DNA of 64,000 bases from Aliiroseovarius marinus. GTDB lineage: Bacteria; Pseudomonadota; Alphaproteobacteria; Rhodobacterales; Rhodobacteraceae. Position numbers and translations under genes: made by a program. Under the pieces are notes generated by a model, which saw nothing but the letters and a program-made list of their open reading frames with translations, did not search any database and had not been told where the DNA came from. This document shows positions 37,415 to 46,990 of the stretch, in pieces. The stretch's first letter is position 1, and each line of letters begins with the position of its first letter. The stretch is taken from positions 1 to 64,000 of the forward strand of contig NZ_SAIT01000019.1 in assembly GCF_004360145.1 (NCBI RefSeq), read 5' to 3'.

Positions 37415-39019
37415 TTACATGCGGAAGACGCCGAATTTGGTGTCTTCGATCGGCGCGTTCAGCGCGGCCAGCAGCGACAGGTACAGCACCTCGCGCGATT
37501 TACGCGGATCGATGATGCCGTCATCCCACAGACGCGCCGAGGCATAGAGCGGGTGGCTCTGTTCCTCGAACATGTCGATGGTGGGCTGCTTGAATTCGGC
37601 TTCCTCTTCCGCCGACCATTCCCCGCCCTGACGCTCGATCGCGTCACGTTTCACGGTGGCCAACACGCCAGCGGCCTGTTCGCCGCCCATCACGGAAATC
37701 CGCGAGTTCGGCCAGGTCCACATGAAGCGCGGCTGATAGGCGCGACCGGCCATGCCGTAGTTGCCTGCGCCATACGAGCCACCGACAACCATCGTCACTT
37801 TCGGGACGTTGGTGGTGGCCACCGCGGTCACCATCTTGGCGCCGTGACGGGCGATGCCCTCGTTTTCGTACTTGCGACCCACCATGAAGCCGGTGATGTT
37901 TTGCAGGAAGACCAGCGGGATATTGCGTTGGCTGCACAGTTCCACGAAATGCGCACCTTTCTGCGCGGCTTCCGAGAAGATCACGCCGTTGTTCGCGATG
38001 ATCCCGATGGGACAGCCTTTCAGGTGGGCAAAGCCGGTGACCAGCGTTTCGCCAAAGCGCGGTTTGAACTCGTCAAAGCGCGAGCCATCAACGATACGCA
38101 TGATGACTTCGCGAATGTCGTAAGGCGTCTTCAGATCGGCGGGGACCACGCCCAGCAGCTCTTCCGCGTCATAAAGCGGCTCTTCCGGTTCCTGCCATTT
38201 CACGGTGGCAGGACGCTCGCGGTTCAGGCTTTCAACCGCGCGACGGGCCAGCGCCAGAGCGTGGGCGTCGTCTTCGGCCAGATAGTCTGCCACACCGGAC
38301 AGACGGGTGTGGACATCGCCACCGCCGAGGTCTTCGGCCGACACAACCTCGCCGGTTGCGGCCTTCACCAAGGGCGGGCCTGCAAGGAAGATCGTCCCCT
38401 GCTCTTTCACGATGATGGTCACGTCCGACATGGCGGGCACGTAAGCGCCACCTGCGGTACAGGAGCCCATCACAACCGCGATCTGCGGGATGCCCTTCGC
38501 GGACATGCGCGCTTGGTTATAGAAGATGCGGCCAAAGTGGTCGCGATCCGGGAAGACCTCGTCCTGCTGCGGCAGGTTCGCGCCACCCGAGTCCACTAGA
38601 TAGATACAAGGCAGATTGCACTCTTCCGCGATCTCTTGCGCGCGCAGGTGCTTTTTCACGGTCATCGGATAGTAAGTGCCGCCCTTCACGGTGGCATCGT
38701 TACAGACGATCATGCACTCCTGACCGTGGACCTGACCGATCCCGGCAATCACACCGGCGCAGGGCGCGGCATTGTCATACATGTCGTGGGCGGCCGTCGC
38801 GCCGACCTCGAGGAACGGAGACCCCGGATCCAGCAGGTTCGACACGCGATCACGCGGCAGCATCTTGCCGCGGCTCAGGTGACGGTCGCGGGATTTCTGC
38901 CCACCACCGCCTACGGCGGCCTCGGCAGCATCTGCCACCACTTTCAGGGCATCCAGATGCCCTTCGCGGTTTGCTTTATACGCCTCGGACCCGGGCGTGG
39001 CTTGGGATTGAAGTTTCAT
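37415..39019 (-). CDS. liuB: Methylcrotonyl-CoA carboxylase, carboxyltransferase beta subunit
   Basis: A 534-residue carboxyltransferase that moves CO2 from biotin to 3-methylcrotonyl-CoA. It has the two crotonase-like halves; typical parts are [26 protein letters not shown] (about residues 49-74) and [26 protein letters not shown] (about 415-440), which mark MCC-beta rather than propionyl-CoA carboxylase. The start at 39019 follows an AAGGA site; the open frame continues upstream into the LprI-like gene and is rejected. Confidence 0.93.
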   Translation of the reverse strand: MKLQSQATPGSEAYKANREGHLDALKVVADAAEAAVGGGGQKSRDRHLSRGKMLPRDRVSNLLDPGSPFLEVGATAAHDMYDNAAPCAGVIAGIGQVHGQECMIVCNDATVKGGTYYPMTVKKHLRAQEIAEECNLPCIYLVDSGGANLPQQDEVFPDRDHFGRIFYNQARMSAKGIPQIAVVMGSCTAGGAYVPAMSDVTIIVKEQGTIFLAGPPLVKAATGEVVSAEDLGGGDVHTRLSGVADYLAEDDAHALALARRAVESLNRERPATVKWQEPEEPLYDAEELLGVVPADLKTPYDIREVIMRIVDGSRFDEFKPRFGETLVTGFAHLKGCPIGIIANNGVIFSEAAQKGAHFVELCSQRNIPLVFLQNITGFMVGRKYENEGIARHGAKMVTAVATTNVPKVTMVVGGSYGAGNYGMAGRAYQPRFMWTWPNSRISVMGGEQAAGVLATVKRDAIERQGGEWSAEEEAEFKQPTIDMFEEQSHPLYASARLWDDGIIDPRKSREVLYLSLLAALNAPIEDTKFGVFRM

Positions 39020-39020
39020 C

Positions 39021-39557
39021 TCAGCATCCTTCGTGGTTGCAGATTTGCGCGCCATAAGCGTTCAGGTCAGCTTCCAGCGACCAGGCTTGTCGGGCAGTTA
39101 TAAACAAGTGGCACGATGTGGCAGCCGGACCGCCGCCGGTGCCCCCACCCCATTTCGTGCGTTCATAATCGCACGAGGTGTCACGGAATGTGATCCATGC
39201 CCTTTGCATCTCGCGCAGCGCGGGGGCCTGCTTTGGTGCAGAGGAGCCCAGCGCCGCCATCTCTTCATCTTCGGCTTTCAGCTTTGTCATCAAAAGGCCG
39301 TAGGCGCGGTTCAGCCGACGATCCCAGTCTTGAAGCTCCAGCCCAAGACAGGTCGACATGCCAACAGTGCTCCACCCTCCTGGGGTGTTCTCCATGCAGG
39401 CGTTGGCAGCAGTGCCAAAACACTGATGTGCTTCGCCTTCGGGACCTTTTTCTGCAAGGCAATCGGTGGTCGGCGCAAAAGAATAGACCATGTCCTGCGC
39501 CGCGGCGGATTGCGCAACTGCACCGAACAGGATCACTGCGCCAACCAGAGCCTTCAT
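39021..39557 (-). CDS. Secreted LprI-family (DUF1311) protein inside the liu operon
   Basis: A 178-residue protein with a signal peptide (residues 1-21, cleavage after AAA-Q). The DUF1311/LprI region is at about residues 75-135 ([19 protein letters not shown] ... [20 protein letters not shown]), a family that includes lysozyme inhibitors. Eight cysteines suggest disulfides. The ATG overlaps the isovaleryl-CoA dehydrogenase stop, and the gene ends 1 bp before the liuB start, so it is embedded in the operon although the function is not metabolic. The actual role is unknown. Confidence 0.82.
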   Translation of the reverse strand: MKALVGAVILFGAVAQSAAAQDMVYSFAPTTDCLAEKGPEGEAHQCFGTAANACMENTPGGWSTVGMSTCLGLELQDWDRRLNRAYGLLMTKLKAEDEEMAALGSSAPKQAPALREMQRAWITFRDTSCDYERTKWGGGTGGGPAATSCHLFITARQAWSLEADLNAYGAQICNHEGC

Positions 39558-40717
39558 CACTGCGCGCTCATCAGTTCGCGGCCGATCAGCATGCGGCGGA
39601 TTTCCGAGGTGCCCGCGCCGATTTCCATCAGCTTGGCGTCGCGGAAGATGCGGCTCACGGGCGTTTCGTTCATGAAGCCCGCACCGCCCATGGCCTGAAC
39701 CGCTTGGTGCGCCTGCTTCATCGCTTCTTCCGAGGCATAAAGCACACAGGCCGCAGCGTCCTGACGGGTCACTTCACCACGGTCACAGGCCTTGGCAACT
39801 TCGTAAACATACGCACGGGCCGAGTTCATCGCGGTGTACATGTCGGCGATCTTCGCCTGCATCAGCTGGAAATCTCCGATCGGGCGACCAAACTGCTTGC
39901 GCTCTTTCATATAGGGCATGATTTCGTCCAGGCAGGCGGCCATGATGCCGGTGCCAATGCCCGACAGAACCACGCGTTCATAGTCCAGACCCGACATCAG
40001 AACGGCAACACCTTTGCCTTCCTCGCCCAGAATGTTTTCAAACGGCACTTCTACGTCTTCAAAGATCAGCTCGGCGGTGTTCGAACCGCGCATGCCCAGC
40101 TTGTCGAAATGTTCGGAGGTCGAGAAACCCTTCATGCCCTTTTCAATGATGAAGGTGGTGATGCCTTTGGGGCCAGCGTCCGGGTCGGTCTTGGCGTAAA
40201 CCACCAGCGTGTCCGCGTCGGGTCCGTTGGTGATCCAGAATTTGGTGCCGTTCAGAACGTAGTAGCCGTTGCGCTTTTCCGCGCGCAGCTTCATGCCCAC
40301 AACGTCCGAGCCTGCGCCGGCTTCCGACATGGCCAGTGCGCCGATATGCTCGCCCGAGCACAGTTTCGGCAGGTATTTCGCCTTCTGTTCGTCGGTGGCG
40401 TTGCGGCGGATCTGGTTCACGCAGAGGTTCGAGTGCGCACCGTACGACAGCGAAACCGAAGCCGAGGCGCGGGCGATCTCTTCCACCGCGATCACGTGCG
40501 CCAGATAGGACATGTCCGACCCGCCATATTCTTCCGGTGTGGTGACGCCCAAGAGGCCCAGCTCGCCGAACTCTTTCCACAATTCATTCGGGAACGCGTT
40601 TTTCTGGTCAACTTCGGCAGCGATCGGCTTGATCCGGTCCTGCGCAAAGCGGTGGACCATCTCGCGGATGGCGTTGACGTCTTCGCCCAGGTCGAAGTTC
40701 ATCGAGGTATTGAACAT
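39557..40717 (-). CDS. liuA: Isovaleryl-CoA dehydrogenase
   Basis: A 386-residue FAD-dependent acyl-CoA dehydrogenase; it oxidises isovaleryl-CoA to 3-methylcrotonyl-CoA, the first committed step of the pathway encoded downstream. It shows [16 protein letters not shown], the FAD-binding [18 protein letters not shown] (about residues 124-141), the catalytic Glu in [10 protein letters not shown] (about 244-253), and the C-terminal [12 protein letters not shown] and [15 protein letters not shown]. An AAAGGAAG ribosome site precedes the ATG. Confidence 0.95.
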   Translation of the reverse strand: MFNTSMNFDLGEDVNAIREMVHRFAQDRIKPIAAEVDQKNAFPNELWKEFGELGLLGVTTPEEYGGSDMSYLAHVIAVEEIARASASVSLSYGAHSNLCVNQIRRNATDEQKAKYLPKLCSGEHIGALAMSEAGAGSDVVGMKLRAEKRNGYYVLNGTKFWITNGPDADTLVVYAKTDPDAGPKGITTFIIEKGMKGFSTSEHFDKLGMRGSNTAELIFEDVEVPFENILGEEGKGVAVLMSGLDYERVVLSGIGTGIMAACLDEIMPYMKERKQFGRPIGDFQLMQAKIADMYTAMNSARAYVYEVAKACDRGEVTRQDAAACVLYASEEAMKQAHQAVQAMGGAGFMNETPVSRIFRDAKLMEIGAGTSEIRRMLIGRELMSAQ

Positions 40718-40749
40718 GGCGGCTTCCTTTCGGATCTGGTATTCAGGAT

Positions 40750-40780
40750 CGCATTATTGAACGCTTGTTCAGTTAATGCG
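40750..40780. promoter_or_regulatory. Inverted-repeat operator of the liu operon
   Basis: Outer arms CGCATTA (40750-40756) and TAATGCG (40774-40780) are perfect complements. Inside lie TGAAC (40758-40762) and GTTCA (40767-40771), also complementary. The nested symmetry is typical of a dimeric repressor site (TetR or MerR type). It overlaps the predicted -10 of the liuA promoter, 33-63 bp before the ATG. No regulator gene is adjacent. Confidence 0.65.
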
Positions 40781-40802
40781 CCGAAAGCTCGATTCGCGTC
40801 AA
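40773..40802 (-). promoter_or_regulatory. Putative sigma-70 promoter of the liu operon
   Basis: On the minus strand TTGACG (complement of 40797-40802) is followed after 18 nt by CATTAA (complement of 40773-40778). The -35 is strong and the -10 weak. The operator begins in the -10, so binding would block transcription of liuA-liuB-liuD and the genes after it. Confidence 0.45.
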
Positions 40803-40870
40803 CAGCCGTGCAAATTCACGCAGCGTCACAAAACGCTGGTGCCTTTACTTTCCCTGAATTGTCGGAGGAT

Positions 40871-42073
40871 TCAGCCCGCCTGATGCACCCGCCCCACCAC
40901 GTCACGAATGATCCGCGCAATCAGCGCGCAATCGTCCAGCGAGAAGGTCAGCGGCAGGCGCAGGTCCAGAATGCCTTTCAGGATCCGGTCAGTCTTGGGC
41001 AGGCTGGGCGTGTCGGCATACCGCCAACTGTCATAGCGGCTGGTAAAGCCCGCAGGCTCGGCCCCGCCAAACCATTTCAGTTCGACGCCACGGTCGGCAC
41101 ATTGGCGGACCACCTCGGTCACCTTCGCGTCGGACCAGTCTAACAGAAGGAATTGGAACGAGGACATAACGTAGTCCTCAGCCGCCGGTCGTTCGATCAC
41201 CGTCAGGCCGGGGGTGTTGCCCAGCCCCTCTTCCACCACCCGATAGCGCACATTCCACGCCGCACATTGGTCATCCAACCTCGCCAATTGAGGCCGCAGG
41301 ATCGCCGCCCGCAGATTGTCCATCCGGCCCGAGATATTGGGGGTGATGTATTTCACGTTCTCAAACGCCTCGGGCGGGGGCCCCGCTAAGTGACGCTCAT
41401 ACAGCATATAGCTGCCAGACAAGATGATCGCGCGGGCCATCAGGTCGGGATCATCGGAAATCAACAACCCGCCCTCGCCGGAATTCACATGCTTATAGGT
41501 CTGGGTCGAATAGGCCGCCATCGCGCCGTGCCGCCCGGACAAGGTGCCGTTCCAGCGCGCGCCCATCGTGTGGGCGCAATCTTCGATCACCGTGACCCTG
41601 GCCCCGTCGCAGATCTGCATCAGGCGGTCCATGTCGCAGATATGCCCGCGCATATGGGACAGCAGCAAGACGCGCGGCGCGTCCTTTTCGGCCACAATCT
41701 GCGCCAAATGGTCCAGATCGATGGTCAGCGCCTCGGTCACCTCGACAAAGACCGGTTTCGCGCCAAGGGACGCAATCGCGCCCGGTACTGGGGCCAGTGT
41801 GAAGGCGTTGGTCAGAACGTGGTCACCCGCTTCGACCCCCACCGCACGCAGGGCTGTAGCAATCGCGTAGCCGCCAGACGATACAGCCAGCGCGTATTTC
41901 GATCCCATCTGGGCGGCAAATTCCTGCTCCAGCAAGGCGGCATGCGCGGTCTCGCCCTCGGCCACATTATAGCGGTGCAGGCGCCCATGACGCAGGACGT
42001 CCAAAGCCGCATTGATCCCCTCGTCGGGAATGGGTTCTTGCTGGGTAAAATTGCCGGTGAATCGTTCAGTCAT
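40871..42073 (-). CDS. DegT/DnrJ/EryC1/StrS-family PLP aminotransferase
   Basis: A 400-residue type-I-fold aminotransferase of the kind that puts amino groups on nucleotide sugars. The PLP-binding Lys is in STQTYKHVNSGEGG (about residues 190-203). VIEDCAHTMGARW (about 165-177) holds the Asp that binds the pyridine N, and the N-terminal segment SSGGYAIATALRAVGVEAGDHVLT is typical. No sugar dehydratase, epimerase or glycosyltransferase gene lies nearby, so the substrate cannot be inferred. A promoter of its own is not apparent. Activity on non-sugar substrates is possible. Confidence 0.85.
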   Translation of the reverse strand: MTERFTGNFTQQEPIPDEGINAALDVLRHGRLHRYNVAEGETAHAALLEQEFAAQMGSKYALAVSSGGYAIATALRAVGVEAGDHVLTNAFTLAPVPGAIASLGAKPVFVEVTEALTIDLDHLAQIVAEKDAPRVLLLSHMRGHICDMDRLMQICDGARVTVIEDCAHTMGARWNGTLSGRHGAMAAYSTQTYKHVNSGEGGLLISDDPDLMARAIILSGSYMLYERHLAGPPPEAFENVKYITPNISGRMDNLRAAILRPQLARLDDQCAAWNVRYRVVEEGLGNTPGLTVIERPAAEDYVMSSFQFLLLDWSDAKVTEVVRQCADRGVELKWFGGAEPAGFTSRYDSWRYADTPSLPKTDRILKGILDLRLPLTFSLDDCALIARIIRDVVGRVHQAG

Positions 42074-42117
42074 GGCGGCAGAGTGCGCAGCCCTGCCCGG
42101 AAGGTCAATGGAGTGGC

Positions 42118-42801
42118 TTAACCAATCAGCCGCGCGACGGTGTCGTCCAGATCGTCATAGTGGTTCAGCATCGCCTCAGGTTCCAACCGCGCAACGCCCG
42201 GTCCCTCGGGCCCGAAGCCTACAAGGATACAGGGCGCGTTGGCGGCGCGCGCGGTTTCACGGTCGGTCACGGTATCGCCCACCAACAGCGCGCGGGACGG
42301 ATCGCCCCCGGCTTGCACCGCCGCCGCAACAAAGGGGGCCGGATCAGGCTTACGGGTCGGTAGTGTATCGGCCCCGATAAGCGAGGTGAACTCGTCCAGA
42401 ATGCCAAGGCGCGTGAGAAGCAGCCGCGCCAGTCCCTCGGGCTTGTTGGTGCAAATTCCGACCGCATAGCCGGCCACATGCAGCCGCTCGACCGCTTCCA
42501 TTGTGCCGGGATAGATCACGGTATGCCGGTCGATATCAGCTTCATACGCAGTCAGAAGGTTGGGAAACTCGCGATCCACGTCGACCTCGTCCGCTGTGCC
42601 GTTCAACCTTTCAAAGCCTAAGCGCAGCATCGCACGCCCGCCATGAAACGCCGTCAATGCGTCCGCCACAGGGTCCAACAGCGCCCCATGCCCCAGCCCC
42701 TCGAAACAGGCATTTGCAGCGGCAATCAGGTCGCCTGACGTATCCGCCAGCGTGCCATCCAGATCAAAGATCACCGTGCGTTTTCCGTTGCCTTGCGCCA
42801 T
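42118..42801 (-). CDS. gph: HAD-superfamily hydrolase, phosphoglycolate-phosphatase-like
   Basis: A 227-residue HAD phosphatase. Motif I is FDLDGTLADTSGDL (nucleophile Asp13, residues about 11-24), motif II IC T NKPEG (about 118), and motif III/IV around GDTVTDRETARAANAP (about 175-190). The all-helical cap is of the Gph type, so phosphoglycolate from DNA repair or photorespiration-like metabolism is the likely substrate; other small phosphates cannot be excluded. It is divergent from glmU with 131 bp between starts. Confidence 0.85.
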   Translation of the reverse strand: MAQGNGKRTVIFDLDGTLADTSGDLIAAANACFEGLGHGALLDPVADALTAFHGGRAMLRLGFERLNGTADEVDVDREFPNLLTAYEADIDRHTVIYPGTMEAVERLHVAGYAVGICTNKPEGLARLLLTRLGILDEFTSLIGADTLPTRKPDPAPFVAAAVQAGGDPSRALLVGDTVTDRETARAANAPCILVGFGPEGPGVARLEPEAMLNHYDDLDDTVARLIG

Positions 42802-42932
42802 TCCTTAGATCCTTCTTTGGCAAATCCCCGCCGACCCTGTAACCTCGCGTAAGGTTAATTGAACGTCTTAGACTTGCGAGCCACGCCCCAAGGGGTAAAA
42901 CGGGCCAAAAGGAATTGAAAGAGCAGATCGAT

Positions 42933-44288
42933 ATGGCAACAGCCTTGATTGTCCTTGCCGCTGGCAAGGGAACACGGATGAATTCGGACCTTCCCAAGGT
43001 GATGCACGAGGTCGCAGGAGCGCCGCTGTTTGCGCATGCGCTGGCCTCGGGTGCGGCGCTAGAGCCCGAACGTGCCGTGCTGGTCGTCGGCCACGGGGCC
43101 GAGGTCGTGGGCAAAGCTGCCGCTGATCTGGATCCCGACATCACCATCGCCGTGCAGGAAGAACAGCTTGGCACCGGCCACGCCGTCGCCCAAGCCCGCC
43201 CCGCGCTGGACGGGTTCGATGGGGACGCAATTGTCCTTTATGGCGACACGCCCTTCATCCGCCCGGAAACGTTGGAGGCCATGGCCGCCGAACGCGCTGC
43301 GGGCGCCGATGTCGTCGTTCTGGGGTTTGAGGCCGCCGATCCCGGCCGTTATGGCCGCTTGATCGTGAATAACGGCGCCTTGGAGCGCATCGTTGAATTC
43401 AAGGACGCATCAGATGAAGAGCGCGCTGTAACCCTTTGCAATAGCGGCGTTGTCGCTGCGAATGCCCAAACCCTATTTGACCTGATCGACGGGGTTGGAA
43501 ACGACAATGCCTCGGGCGAGTATTACCTGACCGACATCGTGGAAGTCGCGCGTGCCAAGGGCCTGACCGCCCGCGTTGTCACCTGTGACGAAGCCGAGAC
43601 GCTGGGCATCAACTCGCGCGCTGAACTGGCCGCCGCGGAAGAGGTGTTCCAAGCCAACGCCCGCGCCTCCGCGATGGAAGATGGCGTCACGCTGATCGCC
43701 GCCGACACGGTCTATTTCGCGCATGACACGGTGATTGGTCGCGACACGGTCGTAGAACCCAACGTGGTCTTCGGCCCCGGCGTGACCGTGGAAAGCGAGG
43801 CCCGCATCCGCGCGTTCTCGCACCTGGAAGGCTGCCACGTGTCGCGCGGTGGGGTGGTCGGCCCCTATGCCCGTCTGCGCCCCGGCGCTGAGCTGGCCGA
43901 GCACGCAAAGATCGGCAATTTTGTCGAGATCAAGAACGCTCAGATCGAAGAAGGCGCGAAGGTGAACCACCTGTCCTATGTGGGCGATGCACGTGTGGGC
44001 GAAGGTGCCAACATCGGTGCGGGCACGATTACGTGCAACTATGATGGCGTCTCGAAACACCACACCGATATTGGCGCGCGCAGCTTCATCGGGTCGAATA
44101 CCTGTCTGGTTGCCCCCGTATCCGTCGGGGACGAGGCGATGACCGCCACCGGCACCGTGGTCACGAAAAACGTGCCCACAGGGGCGATGGCCGTCGCCCG
44201 CCCGAAGCTTGAGATCAAACCGGGCCTTGCCGTGAAATTGTTTGAAAAGTTAAGGGCGTCCAAAGCCCGTCGTCAGAAAGGATCCTGA
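42933..44288 (+). CDS. glmU: Bifunctional GlcN-1-P acetyltransferase / UDP-GlcNAc pyrophosphorylase
   Basis: A 451-residue enzyme making UDP-GlcNAc, the precursor for the wall genes at the end of the window. The N-terminal uridylyltransferase has LAAGKGTRM (about residues 8-16) and GDTPF. The C-terminal left-handed beta-helix (from about residue 245) has hexapeptide repeats and the catalytic His/Lys region (RPGAELAEHAKIGNFVE, GEGANIGAGTITCNYDG). The ATG at 42933 is used; a TTG at 42915 is not needed. glmS begins 2 bp after the stop. Confidence 0.96.
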   Translation: MATALIVLAAGKGTRMNSDLPKVMHEVAGAPLFAHALASGAALEPERAVLVVGHGAEVVGKAAADLDPDITIAVQEEQLGTGHAVAQARPALDGFDGDAIVLYGDTPFIRPETLEAMAAERAAGADVVVLGFEAADPGRYGRLIVNNGALERIVEFKDASDEERAVTLCNSGVVAANAQTLFDLIDGVGNDNASGEYYLTDIVEVARAKGLTARVVTCDEAETLGINSRAELAAAEEVFQANARASAMEDGVTLIAADTVYFAHDTVIGRDTVVEPNVVFGPGVTVESEARIRAFSHLEGCHVSRGGVVGPYARLRPGAELAEHAKIGNFVEIKNAQIEEGAKVNHLSYVGDARVGEGANIGAGTITCNYDGVSKHHTDIGARSFIGSNTCLVAPVSVGDEAMTATGTVVTKNVPTGAMAVARPKLEIKPGLAVKLFEKLRASKARRQKGS

Positions 44289-44290
44289 AA

Positions 44291-46111
44291 ATGTGTGGTA
44301 TTGTAGGGGTACTTGGCGATCACGAAGCAGCACCGATCCTTGTAGAAGCACTGAAACGGCTGGAATATCGCGGCTATGACAGCGCGGGCATTGCGACGAT
44401 CGACGCAGGCGGCAAGCTGGGCCGCCGCCGCGCGGTTGGCAAACTGGTGAACCTGTCAGACACGCTGGTCCATAACCCGCTGGCCGGCAAATCCGGCATT
44501 GGTCACACCCGCTGGGCCACCCACGGCGCGCCCACAACCGACAACGCCCACCCGCACCGCGCAGGCGACGTGGCCGTTGTCCATAACGGCATTATCGAAA
44601 ACTTCCGCGAGTTGCGCGATCAGCTTGCCGCCGACGGATTTGAGTTCTCGACCGAAACAGACACCGAAACCGTCGCCCTGCTGGCGCAAAGCTATGTGGC
44701 GCAGGGGAAGACCCCGAAAGAAGCGGTCGAGGCCACGCTGGCGAAGCTGGATGGCGCCTTTGCGCTGTGCTTCCTGTTTGACGGCGAACACGATCTGATG
44801 ATCGCCGCGCGCAAGGGCAGCCCCTTGGCCATCGGTCACGGAGACGGTGAAATGTTCGTGGGTTCGGACGCCATCGCGCTGGCGCCGATGACCGACAAGA
44901 TCACCTATCTGGAAGAAGGCGACTGGGCCGTCATCACCCGCGACGGGGCCGAGATCTATGACGCCGAAGGCCGCCGCGCCAACCGCCCCGTGAAGCAGGT
45001 CAAGCTGGACGCTGCCCGGATCGAGAAAGGCGGCTACAAGCACTATATGGCGAAGGAAATCGCCGAACAGCCGACCGTGGTCGGCAATGTGCTGAAGGCC
45101 TATACTGCGGGCGACAAGATCACCATGGATCTTGGCGGGGTGAATTTCGCTGACGTGGATCGCCTGTCCATCGTGGCCTGTGGTACGGCCTACTACGCCG
45201 GGTTGGTCGCGAAATACTGGTTCGAACACTACGCGCGCCTGCCCGTCGACATCGACGTCGCGTCCGAGTTCCGCTATCGCGAGGCACCCTTCTCGCCCAA
45301 GACCATCGGCCTGTTCGTCAGCCAGTCAGGCGAAACCGCCGACACTTTGGCCGCGCTGCGCTATTCGGCAGGGAAGGTCGACAAGATCGTCTCGCTGATC
45401 AACATGCCCGAAAGCTCGATCGCGCGGGAAAGCGATGTGGCGGTGGAAATCTATGCGGGCGTCGAGGTGTCTGTGGCCTCGACCAAAGCGTTCACCTGCC
45501 AGCTGGCCAGCTTTGCCATCATGGCCCTGAAAGCCGCCCATGATCGCGGCCATCTGGATGACGCGGCCCTTGCGAAGCACCTGACCGAGTTGCGCCAGCT
45601 GCCGGGCTTGATGAGCCACGCGCTGACCATCGACGCGGCCACCAAAAACATCGCCAGCCAACTGGCCGAGGCGCGTGACGTCCTGTTCCTTGGTCGCGGG
45701 CAAATGTTCCCGCTGGCCTTAGAAGGCGCACTAAAACTTAAGGAAATCAGCTATATCCACGCCGAAGGGTATGCGTCGGGCGAACTGAAGCATGGCCCCA
45801 TCGCGCTGGTTGACAAGGTCACACCGACGGTCGTCATGGCACCTCATGATGCGCTGTTCGACAAGACCGTGTCCAACATGCAAGAGGTCATGGCCCGCGG
45901 TGGCCGCGTCGTTCTGGTCTCTGACGCACGCGCCGCCCAAGAAGCAGGGGATGGCGTGTGGCAGTCGCTTGCGCTGCCGGAAGCCCCTGAATTGGTCCAA
46001 CCGATCCTTTATGCGATCCCGGCGCAGCTTTTGGCCTATCACACGGCGATCGCAAAGGGTACAGACGTGGATCAACCCCGCAATCTTGCCAAATCGGTGA
46101 CCGTAGAATGA
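44291..46111 (+). CDS. glmS: Glutamine--fructose-6-phosphate aminotransferase
   Basis: A 606-residue enzyme that makes glucosamine-6-phosphate, the first step before GlmU. The N-terminal nucleophile Cys2 (MCGIVGVLG) and the glutaminase motif GHTRWATHG are present. Two SIS sugar-binding domains follow (VACGTAYYAGL, SQSGETADTLAALR) and the C-terminus ends NLAKSVTVE, as required for activity. The full set fits GlmS. The upstream gap to glmU is 2 bp, so there is no room for a ribozyme. The next gene overlaps the stop by ATGA. Confidence 0.97.
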   Translation: MCGIVGVLGDHEAAPILVEALKRLEYRGYDSAGIATIDAGGKLGRRRAVGKLVNLSDTLVHNPLAGKSGIGHTRWATHGAPTTDNAHPHRAGDVAVVHNGIIENFRELRDQLAADGFEFSTETDTETVALLAQSYVAQGKTPKEAVEATLAKLDGAFALCFLFDGEHDLMIAARKGSPLAIGHGDGEMFVGSDAIALAPMTDKITYLEEGDWAVITRDGAEIYDAEGRRANRPVKQVKLDAARIEKGGYKHYMAKEIAEQPTVVGNVLKAYTAGDKITMDLGGVNFADVDRLSIVACGTAYYAGLVAKYWFEHYARLPVDIDVASEFRYREAPFSPKTIGLFVSQSGETADTLAALRYSAGKVDKIVSLINMPESSIARESDVAVEIYAGVEVSVASTKAFTCQLASFAIMALKAAHDRGHLDDAALAKHLTELRQLPGLMSHALTIDAATKNIASQLAEARDVLFLGRGQMFPLALEGALKLKEISYIHAEGYASGELKHGPIALVDKVTPTVVMAPHDALFDKTVSNMQEVMARGGRVVLVSDARAAQEAGDGVWQSLALPEAPELVQPILYAIPAQLLAYHTAIAKGTDVDQPRNLAKSVTVE

Positions 46112-46896
46112 CACTAGACGACGCGCTGGCCGCGCTGAAGGCCCAGATCGAACCGGGCCGCGCCGAAGGGCAGAAGGCCTATCACAAGCAAACCCGCGAA
46201 GTGTGGGGCATCCCGAACCCGGCGCTGAATGATCTGACCAAGGAATGGCGTCAGTCGCTGTCCGTGGACGAGCGCGTGGCGCTGGCTGATCAGCTGTGGA
46301 AAACCGATGTGTTCGAAGCCCGGATCGCCGCCGCTAAGCTGCTGACGCAGGCCCGTATCCGTCCGGATAATGCTGTGTGGGATCTGATCCAGAGCTGGGT
46401 GCCTGATTTCGATAGCTGGGCGATTGCCGATCACGTCTGCATGGCGGGGCAGAAACGACTGGTGGCCGATCCCTCGCGCCTTGATGACGTCGAGAAATGG
46501 ACCACGTCCGATCACATGTGGACCCGCCGCGCGGCGCTTGTGATCACCTTGCCCTGGACCAAGCAGAACAACCCGAAAGACGACGAGATTGCCATCCGCG
46601 ATCGCGTTTTGGGCTGGGCAGATGGCTATGTGAGCGACCCCGAATGGTTCATCCAGAAAGCGGTGGCTTGGTGGGTCCGTGATCTGTCCAAACACGACCC
46701 GGACCGCGCCCGCGCGTTCCTGAAACCGCACGCCAAAACGCTTCAGCCTTTCGCCCTGAAAGAGGCACGGAAATACCTGCCCCCGCCCGCCCAGCTTCAG
46801 AAAGAAGCCAAGGACAAGCGGAAGGCGGAACAGCGAAAGCTACGAGAAGAGCGCTGGGGCCGCGCGCGCCGCGATACACCTGACCGCGACAGCTAA
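46108..46896 (+). CDS. AlkD-like DNA alkylation repair protein
   Basis: A 262-residue, all-helical HEAT-like-repeat protein. It matches the AlkD/DNA_alkylation family, which removes N3- and N7-alkylated bases: EARIAAAKLLTQARI (about residues 70-84), SWAIADHVCM, and WTRRAALVITLPWTK (Trp/Arg-rich DNA-facing helix). Tail residues about 225-262 are very basic. Translation is coupled to glmS by a 4-bp overlap; the link between hexosamine synthesis and repair is not obvious. Enzymatic activity is assigned by family only. Confidence 0.85.
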   Translation: MTLDDALAALKAQIEPGRAEGQKAYHKQTREVWGIPNPALNDLTKEWRQSLSVDERVALADQLWKTDVFEARIAAAKLLTQARIRPDNAVWDLIQSWVPDFDSWAIADHVCMAGQKRLVADPSRLDDVEKWTTSDHMWTRRAALVITLPWTKQNNPKDDEIAIRDRVLGWADGYVSDPEWFIQKAVAWWVRDLSKHDPDRARAFLKPHAKTLQPFALKEARKYLPPPAQLQKEAKDKRKAEQRKLREERWGRARRDTPDRDS

Positions 46897-46918
46897 CCGC
46901 CCCAATCCTTCTTCTGGG

Positions 46919-46989
46919 CTTTTTCTTGTCCTAAATATCCCGGGGGAGTCTGACCTTTCACCGAAAGGTCGGACGGGGGCAGCGCCCCC
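46919..46989. repeat. Modular two-stem intergenic repeat, copy A
   Basis: T-rich start, then AAATATCCCGGGGGAG, a first stem GACCTTT (46952-46958) / AAAGGTC (46964-46970), and a second stem GGGGGC (46975-46980) / GCCCCC (46984-46989) with a 3-nt loop. It fills the gap between two convergent genes and ends next to the acyl-CoA synthetase stop. A second copy with the same layout is at 50226-50286. Confidence 0.7.
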
Positions 46990-46990
46990 T

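Noticed and set aside
44289-44291. glmS ribozyme or riboswitch
   Set aside because: Only 2 bp separate glmU and glmS, so there is no room for one.
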